The notes under the pieces are model-generated. The model made no database searches. It had not been told where the DNA came from and was given only the letters and a program-made list of their open reading frames with translations. Position numbers and translations under genes: made by a program. Shown piece after piece: positions 27,816 through 37,562 of a stretch of 64,000 nt of DNA. This DNA is from Burkholderiaceae bacterium (GTDB taxonomy: Bacteria; Pseudomonadota; Gammaproteobacteria; Burkholderiales; Burkholderiaceae_F), in contig JALHMQ010000024.1 in NCBI GenBank assembly GCA_022843955.1, positions 1-64,000 on the forward strand, written 5' to 3'. The first letter of the stretch is position 1. Each line of letters opens with the position of its first letter.

Positions 27816-29252
27816 TCAGGCTTCGTCCAGGCGCAGCTCCACGTAGGTGCGGTCGCGCAGCTGGCGCAGCCACTCCTGGTACGCCTCGTCGGACTTGCGT
27901 TCGCGCAGCGCCATGCGCGCGGCCAGTCGATTGCGTTCGACCGGCGACTCGTCGGTGCGGCGTTCGAGCACCTGGATCAGGTGCCAGCCGAACGGCGACT
28001 GCACCGGCTCGCTGATCTCGCCCGGCTTGAGCGCATCCATCGCGCGCTCGAATTCCGGCACCGTGTCGCCCGGATACAGCCAGCCCAGCTCGCCGCCGCG
28101 CGTGCTGCTCTGGTCGAGCGAGTGCAGGCGCGCGAGCGAACCGAAGTCCTGCCCGCCCTTGGTGGCGCGCTCGCGCAGGTCGGTCAAGCGGCGGCGCAGT
28201 TCGGGCTCGGGGGTGAGGTCGGACACGCGCAGCAGGATGTGCCGCGCGCGCGTCTGCTGCAGCGGGCCGGTGGTGATGCGGCTTTCGACTGCGTTACGGC
28301 TGCCGGTCAGCTTGAGGATATGGAAGCCACCCGGGCTGCGCACGATCGGAGCGATCTGCCCCGGCTTGATGGTCTTGATCGCATCGACGAAGAGGGTGGG
28401 CAGCCGGTCAGCGCTGCGCCAGCCCAGTTCGCCGCCCTTGAGTGCCTCCGGCGCAGCCGAGTAACTGGCCGCCAGGCGCGCAAAGTCAGCACCGCTGCGC
28501 GCCTGCGCTGCCAGATCCTCTGCCTGCTTGCGGAGCACGTCGATGCGGTCAGTCCCGGCGTTGTCCGGCACGCGCAGCAGGATCTGCGCGATGTTGTATT
28601 CGATCGCGCCGGCCGCTACACCGGTCTGTTCGGCGAGGAAGTTCTCCACCTCGGCTTCGGTGATCTGCATGCGCGAGTCCACCTCGCGATCACGCAGGCG
28701 GCTCATGATGATGTCGTCGCGCACGTCTTCACGAAAGCGCGCGAAGCTCACGCCCTCGCTCTCCAGTCGCGCGCGAAACTGCGGCAGGTCGAGCCGGTTC
28801 TGCTCGGCGATGCGGGCCACCGTGGCGTTGACGGTGGCGTCGTCGACCCGCACGCCGGACTCGCGCGCCAGTTGCACCTGCGCACGGTCGATGATGATGC
28901 GTTCGAGCACCTGCCGCTGCAGCACGTCGCGCGCCGGCAGCGGGATGTTCTGCCGCTTGAGCTGCTGCTCGGCCACCGACATGCGCAACTGCAGTTCGTT
29001 GGCGGTGACGACCTCCTCGTTGACCACCGCCACGATGCGGTCGAGCGTGCGCGTCCCGCGCCCGTCGGCCGCCGGCTTGGCATCGGATTGCGCTGCAGTC
29101 GGCGCTGCCGGCGCCGGCGCGGCCAGTCCCGAGGTCGAAGGCGGCCGCAGGCGCGGCGACTGCGCCAAGGCAGCCGCCGGCAGCGCGCCCAGTGCGGCAG
29201 CCAGAAAAAGCACGCGCGCCAGGGGGCGCGCATCGATCGACGACATGGTCAC
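27816..29252 (-). CDS. surA: Periplasmic chaperone/peptidyl-prolyl isomerase SurA
   Basis: SurA carries unfolded outer-membrane proteins, including LptD, through the periplasm. The 478-residue precursor has a signal peptide (LAAALGALPAAALAQS). An N-terminal chaperone domain begins at LDRIVAVVNEEVVTANELQL. Two parvulin domains follow: the first around IAQILLRVPDN, the second around ARHILLRVSDLTPE with LGWLYPGDTVPEFE. It lies just after lptD on the same strand (38-bp gap), its main client gene. Confidence 0.96.
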   Translation of the reverse strand: MTMSSIDARPLARVLFLAAALGALPAAALAQSPRLRPPSTSGLAAPAPAAPTAAQSDAKPAADGRGTRTLDRIVAVVNEEVVTANELQLRMSVAEQQLKRQNIPLPARDVLQRQVLERIIIDRAQVQLARESGVRVDDATVNATVARIAEQNRLDLPQFRARLESEGVSFARFREDVRDDIIMSRLRDREVDSRMQITEAEVENFLAEQTGVAAGAIEYNIAQILLRVPDNAGTDRIDVLRKQAEDLAAQARSGADFARLAASYSAAPEALKGGELGWRSADRLPTLFVDAIKTIKPGQIAPIVRSPGGFHILKLTGSRNAVESRITTGPLQQTRARHILLRVSDLTPEPELRRRLTDLRERATKGGQDFGSLARLHSLDQSSTRGGELGWLYPGDTVPEFERAMDALKPGEISEPVQSPFGWHLIQVLERRTDESPVERNRLAARMALRERKSDEAYQEWLRQLRDRTYVELRLDEA

Positions 29253-29290
29253 TCGCTTGTCTGTGGCAGGCCGGGGGATCCCGGCGAAAA

Positions 29291-31597
29291 CTACTCGTAG
29301 GTCTCGAACCGACCGGGCTGGGCCGGTGGCGGGTTGATCACCTGATAGCCGGGAATATTACGCCGCAGCTGTTCACCGGGCGCTGGTCCGACACTGCCGA
29401 GACCGTTCAGTTCCAGGGCGAAGAAGAACTGCGTGGTGTTGGTGCCGGCGGTGGTGGCAAAGCGCTGCACCGCGAAGCGCGCAGCCCAACAGTCGGCCTT
29501 GTACTCGAGGCCACCCAACACCTCGATCCAGGCGCGGTCGCGCTTGGAATAGTTGGCGCGCGCCACGCCGTACCAGCGGTTGCTGATCGGCCACTGGGTG
29601 GCGAAGTCGAACTGCTCGATCTCGTCGAGCTTGAAGCGATACGCCAGGCTCAACACGGACGCCGCGCGCGGCTGGTAGCGCACGCCAACGGTCGAACGCA
29701 CCAGTTGCTTGAGCTCGGTCGAGTGCTGCAGGGCGATGTCGGTGATCCAGCTGCGCGACAGCCGGCCCGACAGCGCGAACAGCAGGTCGGATGACTCGTC
29801 GGTACGGCTGCGTCCGCCCGGCAGTGTCACCCGCTGCGGCGTGTTGTAGTAGCGCTGGCCGATGGCGGCACGCAGCCTCTCGGCTCCGGTATCCGGGTCG
29901 AGCAGCCGGCTCACCAACGCAGCGGTGACCTGGTTGGCCTCGGCAATGCGGTCGCCGCCGACGAACACGTTCTCGCTGAACAGCTGCGCGAAGTTGAAGT
30001 CCGCCAGCGCGCTGTCGAAATTGGGCAGCGTGTTCTGCTCGCGGTACGGGATGTAGCTGTAGTACAGCCGCGGCTCCAGCGTCTGCGTGACGGGCTGGCC
30101 GAGCCAGCGACCGTCGCGCTCGAACATCAGGCCGGCATCGAGCGAAGCGATCGGCAACCCGCGCGAGCGCTTGGCGGCGTCCGGGCGAAACTCTTCTTCC
30201 AGCTCGTAGCGGGTGGCATGCCACTGCACCTTGGGCACCACGAACCAGCCTGGCGCCAGCCACGGATACGACACGCTCGGGTTGACGATGTAGCGCGTGC
30301 CGCTTTCCAGCGTCGGGTGCTCGAAGCGCACCGCTTCGGTCCCAAGGTTGACGTCGAAGCCGCGCCAATTGGTGTTCAGGGCGTTGAAGGTGACCTGCGG
30401 GATGCGCTCGTACGGCTTGGTCACCGGCGCCAGCGGATCCTGCAGCGTCTGGTTCTTGGTCACGCGCAACGCCGTGTTGTAGTAGGTGCGCGTGAAGGAC
30501 AGGTAACCCTCCTGCGGCAGGATCGACTGGCTCGCCACCACGATGTTGCTGCCGAAGTCGGCAAAGTACTTGTCGTCAGAGACCTCGTTGAAGTTGACGC
30601 CGGCGGTCACCCCGCTGCGGCCGGCCCACTCGTGCTGGGTCGAGATCAGCGAGCGCTGGCCGCTGGTGACGCGATCGTTGGGCAGCAGGTCGTATTGCAC
30701 GCGCCCACGGACGGTCGGCTCGAGATAGCGGAACTCGTTCTGCAGCAGCACGCCCCGTCGCGACATGAGGCGCGGCGCGAAGGTGGCGTCGCGATTCGGT
30801 GCGATGTCCCAGTAGATCGGCACCGTGCTCTCGAAGCCGAGCCGCGAGTTGATGCCGAAGCTGGGCGTGAGCACGCCACTGCGCCGACGGTCGCCCAGCG
30901 GGAACTGGAAGTAAGGCGAAGCGAAGATCGGCACGTCCTTGAAGACTAGCCGGCCATTGCGCGCCACCGCCAGTTCGTCGTTGTTGTCGATGTCGAGCTT
31001 TTCCGCCTGCACCCACCACGCCATGTCCTCGCGCGTGCAGCTCGAATAAATGGCGTTGGTCAGCCGCACATGGCCGGGCTCGAGAAACTCCATCAGGCTG
31101 GCGGAGCCCTGCACCTGGCGCGGCGCGTAGGAGAACTGCGCATCGGGCATGCTGCCGCGCTGCGCCTCGATTTCGTAGGTCAGTTGCGGCCCGGTGAAAA
31201 GCGCACCGTCGCGGAACAGGCGCACGCTGCCGCGCGCATCGAGGGTGTCGGTCGGCGGCGTGTAGACGATGCGATCGGCGCGCAGCACGCTGCCCTCGCT
31301 GCGCAGTTCGGCGCGGCCTTCGAAGACGGTCCGCTCGTCGACCACGCCTTCGATCTTCAGTGCACGACCAAAGCTGGGACCATCGCCCGCGGTGGTGCCT
31401 GGTGCGCGGCCGTCGCCGAGCGCGCGCTCCAGGCGCAGCGGCACCGGTTCACCCGCAGTGGCCGCCGCGCCCGAGCCGCCCGCCAGCGCCAAGCACACCG
31501 CCGCCGTCAGCGGCCGCAGGCGCGACGGCAGCCGCACATCGCGACGAATAGACCAGGCAAGGGGCAAGGGGCAGGGGCGAAGGACCGGCACAGGCAT
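29291..31597 (-). CDS. lptD: LPS-assembly protein LptD
   Basis: LptD is the essential outer-membrane barrel that, with LptE, inserts lipopolysaccharide into the outer leaflet. The 768-residue precursor has a signal peptide, an N-terminal OstA-type beta-jellyroll (about 70-200: LRADRIVYTPPTDTLDARG) and a large barrel domain (from about 210). Late motifs such as PISNRWYGVARANYSKRDR and CWAARFAVQRF are typical. ATG 31597 gives a signal sequence; an in-frame extension upstream has no protein-like composition and is not used. It leads the surA-pdxA-rsmA operon. Confidence 0.95.
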   Translation of the reverse strand: MPVPVLRPCPLPLAWSIRRDVRLPSRLRPLTAAVCLALAGGSGAAATAGEPVPLRLERALGDGRAPGTTAGDGPSFGRALKIEGVVDERTVFEGRAELRSEGSVLRADRIVYTPPTDTLDARGSVRLFRDGALFTGPQLTYEIEAQRGSMPDAQFSYAPRQVQGSASLMEFLEPGHVRLTNAIYSSCTREDMAWWVQAEKLDIDNNDELAVARNGRLVFKDVPIFASPYFQFPLGDRRRSGVLTPSFGINSRLGFESTVPIYWDIAPNRDATFAPRLMSRRGVLLQNEFRYLEPTVRGRVQYDLLPNDRVTSGQRSLISTQHEWAGRSGVTAGVNFNEVSDDKYFADFGSNIVVASQSILPQEGYLSFTRTYYNTALRVTKNQTLQDPLAPVTKPYERIPQVTFNALNTNWRGFDVNLGTEAVRFEHPTLESGTRYIVNPSVSYPWLAPGWFVVPKVQWHATRYELEEEFRPDAAKRSRGLPIASLDAGLMFERDGRWLGQPVTQTLEPRLYYSYIPYREQNTLPNFDSALADFNFAQLFSENVFVGGDRIAEANQVTAALVSRLLDPDTGAERLRAAIGQRYYNTPQRVTLPGGRSRTDESSDLLFALSGRLSRSWITDIALQHSTELKQLVRSTVGVRYQPRAASVLSLAYRFKLDEIEQFDFATQWPISNRWYGVARANYSKRDRAWIEVLGGLEYKADCWAARFAVQRFATTAGTNTTQFFFALELNGLGSVGPAPGEQLRRNIPGYQVINPPPAQPGRFETYE

Positions 31598-31648
31598 CGA
31601 GGTCGGGGATCGCCCGAAGAGCAGTGAGGAGCAACCGAAGCGCGTGGC

Positions 31649-31654
31649 ATTATA
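31649..31654 (-). promoter_or_regulatory. -10 element of the lptD operon promoter
   Basis: A perfect TATAAT reads on the minus strand 51 bp before the lptD ATG. No convincing -35 hexamer lies 16-18 bp upstream, so an activator or another sigma factor may contribute. Confidence 0.4.
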
Positions 31655-31832
31655 GGTAGCGCGTGCGACCACTTGATCACGCCCGCAGCTGCCTCCAGCG
31701 CGCGACCTTGGCCGGCGCCGCGTGCGCCTCAGATGCGGTGCCGCCCATGACTGAGTTGCGGCGCCGCGCCGATGTGACACAACCGACCCCTGCTGTCTTC
31801 GTCCCCGACCCTTCCCTGCCCCTTCCCAGCCC

Positions 31833-32870
31833 ATGTCAGCGCCAGCGGCCGCCTCGTCTTCTGCTCCCGACGTGCGCCTGGACGACCTGTCGTCCTGGCT
31901 CGCCGCCCTGCCGACCGACTTCGGGCTGCGCATCGGCACGCTGCGGGCCGCCTCGGCCGACGCCAGCTTTCGGCGCTACTTTCGCCTGGACGCGGCGGCC
32001 GGCACGCTGATCGCAATGGATGCGCCGCCCGCGCAGGAAGACAGCCGCCCGTACGTCAAGGTGGCGGCACTGCTGCACGCAGCGGGCCTGAACGCGCCGC
32101 AGATCCTCGCCCAGGATCTCGCGCAGGGCTTCCTGCTGCTGACGGATCTGGGCACGCAGACATTCCTGCATGTGCTCGACGACGACAATGCCGATGCGCT
32201 GTATGGCGCCGCCATCGACGCGCTGATCACGTGGCAGCGAGCGAGCCGCCCCGACGCGCTGCCGCCCTACGACACGACGCTGCTGGCGCGCGAGCTGGCG
32301 CTGTTTCCGGACTGGTATGTCGGGCGCCATCTGCAGCACACGCTCACACCGGCGCAGCGCCGGACGCTGGAGCGCAGCAACGCGCTGCTGATCGACGCGG
32401 CGCTGGCGCAGCCGATGGTCTACGTGCACCGCGACTACATGCCACGCAACCTGATGGTGTCGACGCCGAACCCGGGCATCCTCGACTTCCAGGACGCGGT
32501 GTATGGACCGGTCACCTACGACGTCGTATCGCTGATGCGCGACGCGTTCATCAGCTGGGAGGAAGCGCGCGTGCTCGACTGGACGGTGCGCTACTGGGAG
32601 CGGGCGCGCAAGGCCGCGCTTCCCGTGGGAGACGACTTCGGCCAGTTCTACAAGGCCTTCGAGTGGATGGGGCTGCAGCGACACCTGAAGGTGCTCGGCA
32701 TCTTCGCGCGCATCAACTATCGCGACGGCAAGCCGCAATACCTGGCCGACACGCCGCGCTTCATTCGTTACGTGCGCGGCGTGACCCAGCGCTACGGCGA
32801 GTTGAAGCCGCTCGCGCTGCTGATCGACGAGCTGGAAGGCGTGGCCGTGCGCAACGGCTTCAGCTTCTAG
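31833..32870 (+). CDS. amgK: Cell-wall amino-sugar kinase AmgK
   Basis: AmgK phosphorylates N-acetylmuramic acid and N-acetylglucosamine at the anomeric position. This is the first step of the MurU-type peptidoglycan-recycling route, which bypasses fosfomycin-sensitive synthesis. The 345-residue protein has the aminoglycoside-phosphotransferase fold, with the catalytic VYVHRDYMPRNLMVS loop and the metal-binding GILDFQDAVYGP segment. It diverges from lptD. The murU-type gene follows 50 bp downstream, which is the known pairing and supports the specific name. Confidence 0.9.
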   Translation: MSAPAAASSSAPDVRLDDLSSWLAALPTDFGLRIGTLRAASADASFRRYFRLDAAAGTLIAMDAPPAQEDSRPYVKVAALLHAAGLNAPQILAQDLAQGFLLLTDLGTQTFLHVLDDDNADALYGAAIDALITWQRASRPDALPPYDTTLLARELALFPDWYVGRHLQHTLTPAQRRTLERSNALLIDAALAQPMVYVHRDYMPRNLMVSTPNPGILDFQDAVYGPVTYDVVSLMRDAFISWEEARVLDWTVRYWERARKAALPVGDDFGQFYKAFEWMGLQRHLKVLGIFARINYRDGKPQYLADTPRFIRYVRGVTQRYGELKPLALLIDELEGVAVRNGFSF

Positions 32871-32920
32871 ATGCCTGCCATGCTCCGAGTTGTCGTCTGG
32901 CCGGCTCGTCGGGCGTTCCG

Positions 32921-33739
32921 ATGAAGGCGATGATCCTGGCCGCCGGCCGCGGCGAGCGCATGCGCCCGCTGTCCGATGCAACACCCAAGCCGCTGCTCAC
33001 GGCCGGCGGGCGGCGGTTGATCGAGTGGCAGATTTCCGCTCTGGCGCGCGCCGGCGTGCGCGAGGTGGTGATCAATACCGCGCATCTGGCGTCGCAGTTC
33101 GAAGCGGCACTGGGCGACGGCAGCCGGCTGGGCGTGCGCATCATGTGGTCGCGCGAAGGCACGCAGGCTGCCGATGCGCTCGAAACGCTCGGCGGCATCG
33201 TCCACGCGCTGTCACTGCTGGGCGATGCACCGTTCATCGCAGTGAGTGCGGACATCGTATGCGACTACGACTACCGGCGGCTGACCGGCGCAGGCGCGGC
33301 GATCGAGCGTGGCGAGATCGACGCCCACCTCGTGCTGGTACCCAACCCGCCGTTTCATGCGCGTGGCGACATGGGCCTGCAGACCGACGCGCCAGGCCGC
33401 GCACGCATCAGCACCGAACTGCCTTGGCTCACCTACGCCAATATCGCGCTGCTGTCGCCGCATCTGTTTGCCGGGGAAGCGGGCGGCAAGCGCAAGCTCT
33501 TTCCGTGGCTGTACCGCGCCGTCGAGGCCGGACGGGTCAGTGGCGAGCGCTTTGACGGGCGCTGGTACAACATCGGCACGCCGGCCGACCTGCTGGCGCT
33601 CGACGCCGAGCTGGCAGCGCGTCCGCCGGCGGGCGCGCAGGAGTCGTCGGTGCCGCCGTCTTCCGCGCCGAAGTCTTCCGTGTCCAGGTCGCCCGCATCT
33701 GGGTCCTCCGCGACCGACTCGTCTGCGTCGTCCACCTGA
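32921..33739 (+). CDS. murU: N-acetylmuramate-1-phosphate uridylyltransferase MurU
   Basis: MurU is a nucleotidyltransferase that converts MurNAc-1-phosphate to UDP-MurNAc, feeding recycled sugar back into wall synthesis. The 272-residue protein starts with the signature ILAAGRGERMRPLSDATPKP. The catalytic fold extends to about residue 238 (RWYNIGTPADLLALDAEL). The last 33 or so residues are a Ser/Pro/Ala low-complexity tail not expected in the family. ATG 32921 fits the conserved start. It is paired with amgK upstream and ends 10 bp before pepP. Confidence 0.9.
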   Translation: MKAMILAAGRGERMRPLSDATPKPLLTAGGRRLIEWQISALARAGVREVVINTAHLASQFEAALGDGSRLGVRIMWSREGTQAADALETLGGIVHALSLLGDAPFIAVSADIVCDYDYRRLTGAGAAIERGEIDAHLVLVPNPPFHARGDMGLQTDAPGRARISTELPWLTYANIALLSPHLFAGEAGGKRKLFPWLYRAVEAGRVSGERFDGRWYNIGTPADLLALDAELAARPPAGAQESSVPPSSAPKSSVSRSPASGSSATDSSASST

Positions 33740-33749
33740 AAGCTGCACG

Positions 33750-35129
33750 ATGATCGATGTCACCGCCTTTGCCGATCGCCGCCGCAGCGTGCTGGCGCAG
33801 ATGCATGCGCGCGGCGGCGGCGTGGCGGTCTTGGCCACCGCCGTCGAGCAGATGCGCAATCGTGACAGCGATCATCCGTATCGCCACGACAGCTACTTCT
33901 ACTATCTGACCGGCTTCACCGAGCCGCAGGCGCTCTTGGTCCTGGTCGCCGCGCCGGACGGTGCGGCCCGCAGCGTGTTGTTCTGTCGCGCCAAGGATGA
34001 GGCGCGCGAGATCTGGGACGGTTTCCGCCACGGGCCCGACGCCGCCTGCGCGGCCTACGGCTTCGACGCTGCGTTCGCCATCGACGCGCTCGACGCGCAG
34101 TTGCCTGAGCTGCTCGCCGACCAGCCTGCGCTCTACCTGCCGCTCGCTGCCGACACCGAGGTCGATGCGCCGCTGCGGCGCGCCCTCGACGTGCTGAAAC
34201 GACGCGTGCGCAGCGGCGTACGCGCTCCTGCGACCCACCACGACCTGCTGCCGCTGCTCGACGAGATGCGTCTCATCAAGGATGCAACCGAGATCCACAC
34301 GATGTGTCACGCCGGCCGCATCGCCGCCGCCGGTCACCTGCGGGCGATGCAGGCGTGCCGTCCCGGCCTGCGCGAGTACCACCTGGAGGCCGAGCTGCTG
34401 CATGCCTTCCGCTCGCGCGGCGCGCAGGCACCGGCCTACAACGCGATCGTCGCTGCCGGCGCCAACGCCTGCGTGCTGCACCACCGCGCCGGCGATGCCG
34501 AGCTGCGCGACGGCGAGCTGTGCCTGATCGATGCCGGCTGCGAGCTGGACAGCTACGCGTCGGACATCACGCGCACCTTTCCGGTCAACGGCCGCTTCAG
34601 CGGGCCGCAGCGCGCGATCCACGACCTGGTGTGGGCGGCCCAGCGGGCAGCGATCGATGCCACCCGTCCCGGCGTGCCGTTCAACGCGCCGCACGATGCG
34701 GCCGTGCAGGTGCTCACGCGCGGCCTCATCGATCTGAAACTGCTCGACGGCAGCGTGGACGGCGCGATCGAGAGCGGTGCCTACAAGCAGTTCTACATGC
34801 ATCGAACCGGCCACTGGCTCGGGCTCGACGTGCACGATGCCGGTGACTATCTCGACCCCACCGCAGCGGCGGGCGAGCCTGGCCGACCGGCGCGGGCGCT
34901 GCAGCCCGGCATGGTGATCACGGTGGAGCCGGGGCTGTACCTGCGGCCGGCACCGAATGTGCCTGCCGAGTTCGCCCACATCGGCGTGCGGATCGAGGAC
35001 GATGCGCTGGTGACCGCCCACGGCTGCGAGTTGCTGTCGGCAGACGTGCCCAGCGCCGCGACCGATATCGAGGCGCTGATGCGAGAGGCTGCTTGCAGCC
35101 GCAGCCTTCCCTCACCCACCACCGCTTGA
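33750..35129 (+). CDS. pepP: Xaa-Pro aminopeptidase (aminopeptidase P)
   Basis: PepP removes an N-terminal residue that precedes proline. The 459-residue protein has an N-terminal AMP_N domain (about 1-170, with DSYFYYLTGFTEPQA) and a C-terminal pita-bread domain binding two metals. Ligand motifs are LIDAGCELDSYASDITRTFP, the histidine in HRTGHWLGLDVHD, VITVEPGLY and GVRIEDDALV. ATG 33750 follows murU by 10 bp. The next gene, a UbiH-type hydroxylase, is its common neighbour in proteobacteria. Confidence 0.95.
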   Translation: MIDVTAFADRRRSVLAQMHARGGGVAVLATAVEQMRNRDSDHPYRHDSYFYYLTGFTEPQALLVLVAAPDGAARSVLFCRAKDEAREIWDGFRHGPDAACAAYGFDAAFAIDALDAQLPELLADQPALYLPLAADTEVDAPLRRALDVLKRRVRSGVRAPATHHDLLPLLDEMRLIKDATEIHTMCHAGRIAAAGHLRAMQACRPGLREYHLEAELLHAFRSRGAQAPAYNAIVAAGANACVLHHRAGDAELRDGELCLIDAGCELDSYASDITRTFPVNGRFSGPQRAIHDLVWAAQRAAIDATRPGVPFNAPHDAAVQVLTRGLIDLKLLDGSVDGAIESGAYKQFYMHRTGHWLGLDVHDAGDYLDPTAAAGEPGRPARALQPGMVITVEPGLYLRPAPNVPAEFAHIGVRIEDDALVTAHGCELLSADVPSAATDIEALMREAACSRSLPSPTTA

Positions 35130-35143
35130 GCCGAGCGCTCGCC

Positions 35144-36331
35144 ATGACCGACGCCATCTTCGATGCACCGCAGGACATCGCCATTTTGGGCGGTGGCCCG
35201 ATCGGCCTGGCCACGGCGATCCTGCTGGCACGCCACGGCTTCGCGCCGCTGGTGTTCGACGCGCGGCCGCTGGAGGCGGCACGCAGCGATCGGCGTCTGC
35301 TGGCGCTGTCGCGCGGCAGCTGGCAGGTGCTGCAGCCCCTGCTGGGCGAGCATCTGCCGCGCACCGCGGCGATCATCGACGTCCACGTCAGTTCGGCGGG
35401 CGAATTCGGTGTCACCCATCTGCAGGCGCGCGACATCGATGCGCGCGCCGATGGCGCCGGTGAGCCGCTCGGCGTCACTGTCTACTACGGTGATCTGTTG
35501 ACCGCCTTGTCGTCGGCCGCACAGGCGCAGCCGGCACTGCGCCTGCGGCGGCCGGTGCAGGTCACGCGCGTCAACCAGCGCTTCGATACGGTGGACCTGG
35601 AACTGTGCGGCGCCGACGGCGCGCGCTCGACCAGCAGCGCGTCACTGGCCATCCATGCCGAAGGCGCCCCCCAAAGCGGTGGCGATTCAGCAGAGCCGGT
35701 TCGCGACTGGGCGCTGATCTGTGACGTGCAGCTCAGCGGTCCGGCCGGCGGCAGCGCCTTCGAGCGCTTCACCCGCGATGGGCCGTTGGCGCTGCTGCCG
35801 GCGCCGACGCACGACGGACCGCGTTGGTCGCTGGTGTGGTGCATGGATGAAGCCACCGTACAGCGTCGCGGTGCGCTGGGCGATGCGGCGTTCCGCGCCG
35901 AACTGCAACAGGCGGTCGGGCCACGCATTGCGCGCGTCGAGGCGTGCACGCCGCGCCGGGCGGTGCCGCTGCCGCAGCAGGCGCGCGCCAGCATTGCCGA
36001 ACAGCGCGTGGTCTGGATCGGCAACGCCGCCCAGACCCTGCATCCGGTCGCGGGCCAGGGACTGAACCTCGGCTTGCGCGATGCGTTGACGTTGGTTGAC
36101 TGCCTGGTCAAATCGCGCGCCGACATTCCTGCTGCGCTGGCGCACTACCGACGTCGGCGCAATGCCGATCGGCGCCTGATGCGCGGTGTCACGCGGCTGA
36201 TGCCACCGCTGTTCGCCAGCCGCGCGCTGCCGGTGGCACTGGCGCGCTCGCTCGGGCTCACGGCGATGGACCTGCTGCCGCCGTTGCGCCGCCAGTGGGC
36301 GCGTCTGCTGATGTTCGGGCTGCGCGACTGA
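35144..36331 (+). CDS. ubiH: UbiH-type FAD-dependent hydroxylase
   Basis: This 395-residue flavoprotein monooxygenase belongs to the UbiH/UbiF/VisC group, which hydroxylates the ring of ubiquinone precursors. The N-terminal FAD motif is ILGGGPIGLATAILLARHGF. The second FAD motif is VVWIGNAAQTLHPVAGQGLN, with the family's GD replaced by GN, and LGLRDALTL follows. The C-terminal part is helical. It follows pepP by 14 bp, in the classical pepP-ubiH order. Which ring position it hydroxylates cannot be told from sequence alone. Confidence 0.88.
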   Translation: MTDAIFDAPQDIAILGGGPIGLATAILLARHGFAPLVFDARPLEAARSDRRLLALSRGSWQVLQPLLGEHLPRTAAIIDVHVSSAGEFGVTHLQARDIDARADGAGEPLGVTVYYGDLLTALSSAAQAQPALRLRRPVQVTRVNQRFDTVDLELCGADGARSTSSASLAIHAEGAPQSGGDSAEPVRDWALICDVQLSGPAGGSAFERFTRDGPLALLPAPTHDGPRWSLVWCMDEATVQRRGALGDAAFRAELQQAVGPRIARVEACTPRRAVPLPQQARASIAEQRVVWIGNAAQTLHPVAGQGLNLGLRDALTLVDCLVKSRADIPAALAHYRRRRNADRRLMRGVTRLMPPLFASRALPVALARSLGLTAMDLLPPLRRQWARLLMFGLRD

Positions 36332-36510
36332 TACGCGCTTCACCGTCGCACCACGTGACATGGCTCATGCAGCGAGTCCGCACGGAGTTGCCGATACGAC
36401 GCATGGCAACGCCGCAACATCTCCCGCCTGCGTGATGCCTGTGCGTTCTTGGCCCTGTTGCGCGGGCATACAATGCGCGCCCCTCCCGCCCGTTCACTCT
36501 CCCGCCCCAC

Positions 36511-37542
36511 ATGCGCATCGGCTCGTTCGAGCTGCCGAACCGCGTCTTCGCCGCGCCCATGGCGGGCGTGACCGATCGCCCGTATCGCCAACTGTGCAAG
36601 CAGCTGGGCGCGGGCTATGCGGTGAGCGAAATGGCCGCGTCCAACCCGCGCCTGTGGGCGAGCGAAAAGACCGCACGCCGGCTCAATCACGACGGTGAGC
36701 GCGAGCCCAAGGCGGTGCAACTGGCCGGCGCCGATCCGGCGATGCTGGCCGAGGCGGCGCGCTTCAACGTCGCGCGCGGCGCGCAGATCATCGATATCAA
36801 CATGGGCTGCCCGGCGAAGAAGGTATGCAGCGTGGCCTGCGGCTCGGCACTGCTGCGCGACGAACCGCTGGTCGCGCGCATCCTCGACGCCGTGGTGGCC
36901 GCCGTGGCGCCGCTGAACGTGCCTGTCACATTGAAGTACCGCACCGGCTGGGATCCGGCCAACCGCAACGCCCTGCGCATTGCGGCATTGGCCGAGCAGG
37001 CCGGAGTGGCCATGCTGACACTGCACGGACGCACGCGCGCCTGCGGTTATGCCGGCGAGGCCGAGTACCGCACGATTGCCGCCGTCAAGCAGGTGGTCTC
37101 GATCCCGGTGGTGGCCAACGGCGACATCGACTCACCCGCCAAGGCGCGCGAGGTGCTTGCCGCCACCGGCGCCGACGCCGTGATGATCGGCCGTGCAGCG
37201 CAGGGCCGGCCCTGGATCTTCCGCGAGATCGATCACTTCCTGCGCACCGGCACGCTGCTGCCGCCACCGTTCACCGAAGAAGTGCGCGCGCTGCTGCTGG
37301 CGCACCTGGAAGACCACTACCGCTTCTACGGCGATGTGCTGGGGCTGCGCAGCGCGCGCAAGCACATCATCTGGTACACGCGTGAGCTGGCCGGCGGCGC
37401 CGACTTCTGCGAGGCGATGAATCGCATCGACACATGCAGCGCACAGGCGCTGGCCGTCGATGCATTCCTGCGGGCGCATGGCGCCCGCCATGAGCGGCTG
37501 ACCTACGCCGCCGACCTGGCGCCCGCTGCGCGCCTGCACTGA
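36511..37542 (+). CDS. dusB: tRNA-dihydrouridine synthase B
   Basis: DusB is an FMN-dependent reductase that makes dihydrouridine in the tRNA D loop. The 343-residue protein has a TIM-barrel start (PNRVFAAPMAGVTDRPYRQL), the SEMAASNPRLW stretch, the catalytic cysteine in DINMGCPAKKVC, and the FMN contacts LTLHGRTRACGYAG and VVANGDIDSP. A TACAAT hexamer lies about 37 bp upstream (36469-36474) without a clear -35. The dusB-fis pairing downstream is classical for proteobacteria. Confidence 0.95.
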   Translation: MRIGSFELPNRVFAAPMAGVTDRPYRQLCKQLGAGYAVSEMAASNPRLWASEKTARRLNHDGEREPKAVQLAGADPAMLAEAARFNVARGAQIIDINMGCPAKKVCSVACGSALLRDEPLVARILDAVVAAVAPLNVPVTLKYRTGWDPANRNALRIAALAEQAGVAMLTLHGRTRACGYAGEAEYRTIAAVKQVVSIPVVANGDIDSPAKAREVLAATGADAVMIGRAAQGRPWIFREIDHFLRTGTLLPPPFTEEVRALLLAHLEDHYRFYGDVLGLRSARKHIIWYTRELAGGADFCEAMNRIDTCSAQALAVDAFLRAHGARHERLTYAADLAPAARLH

Positions 37543-37562
37543 ACAACAGACCTGGAGAGCCC

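Noticed and set aside
29291-31939. Upstream extension of lptD to 31939
   Set aside because: The extra 114 residues are Arg/Gly/Ser-rich, overlap the amgK start region and would bury the signal peptide.
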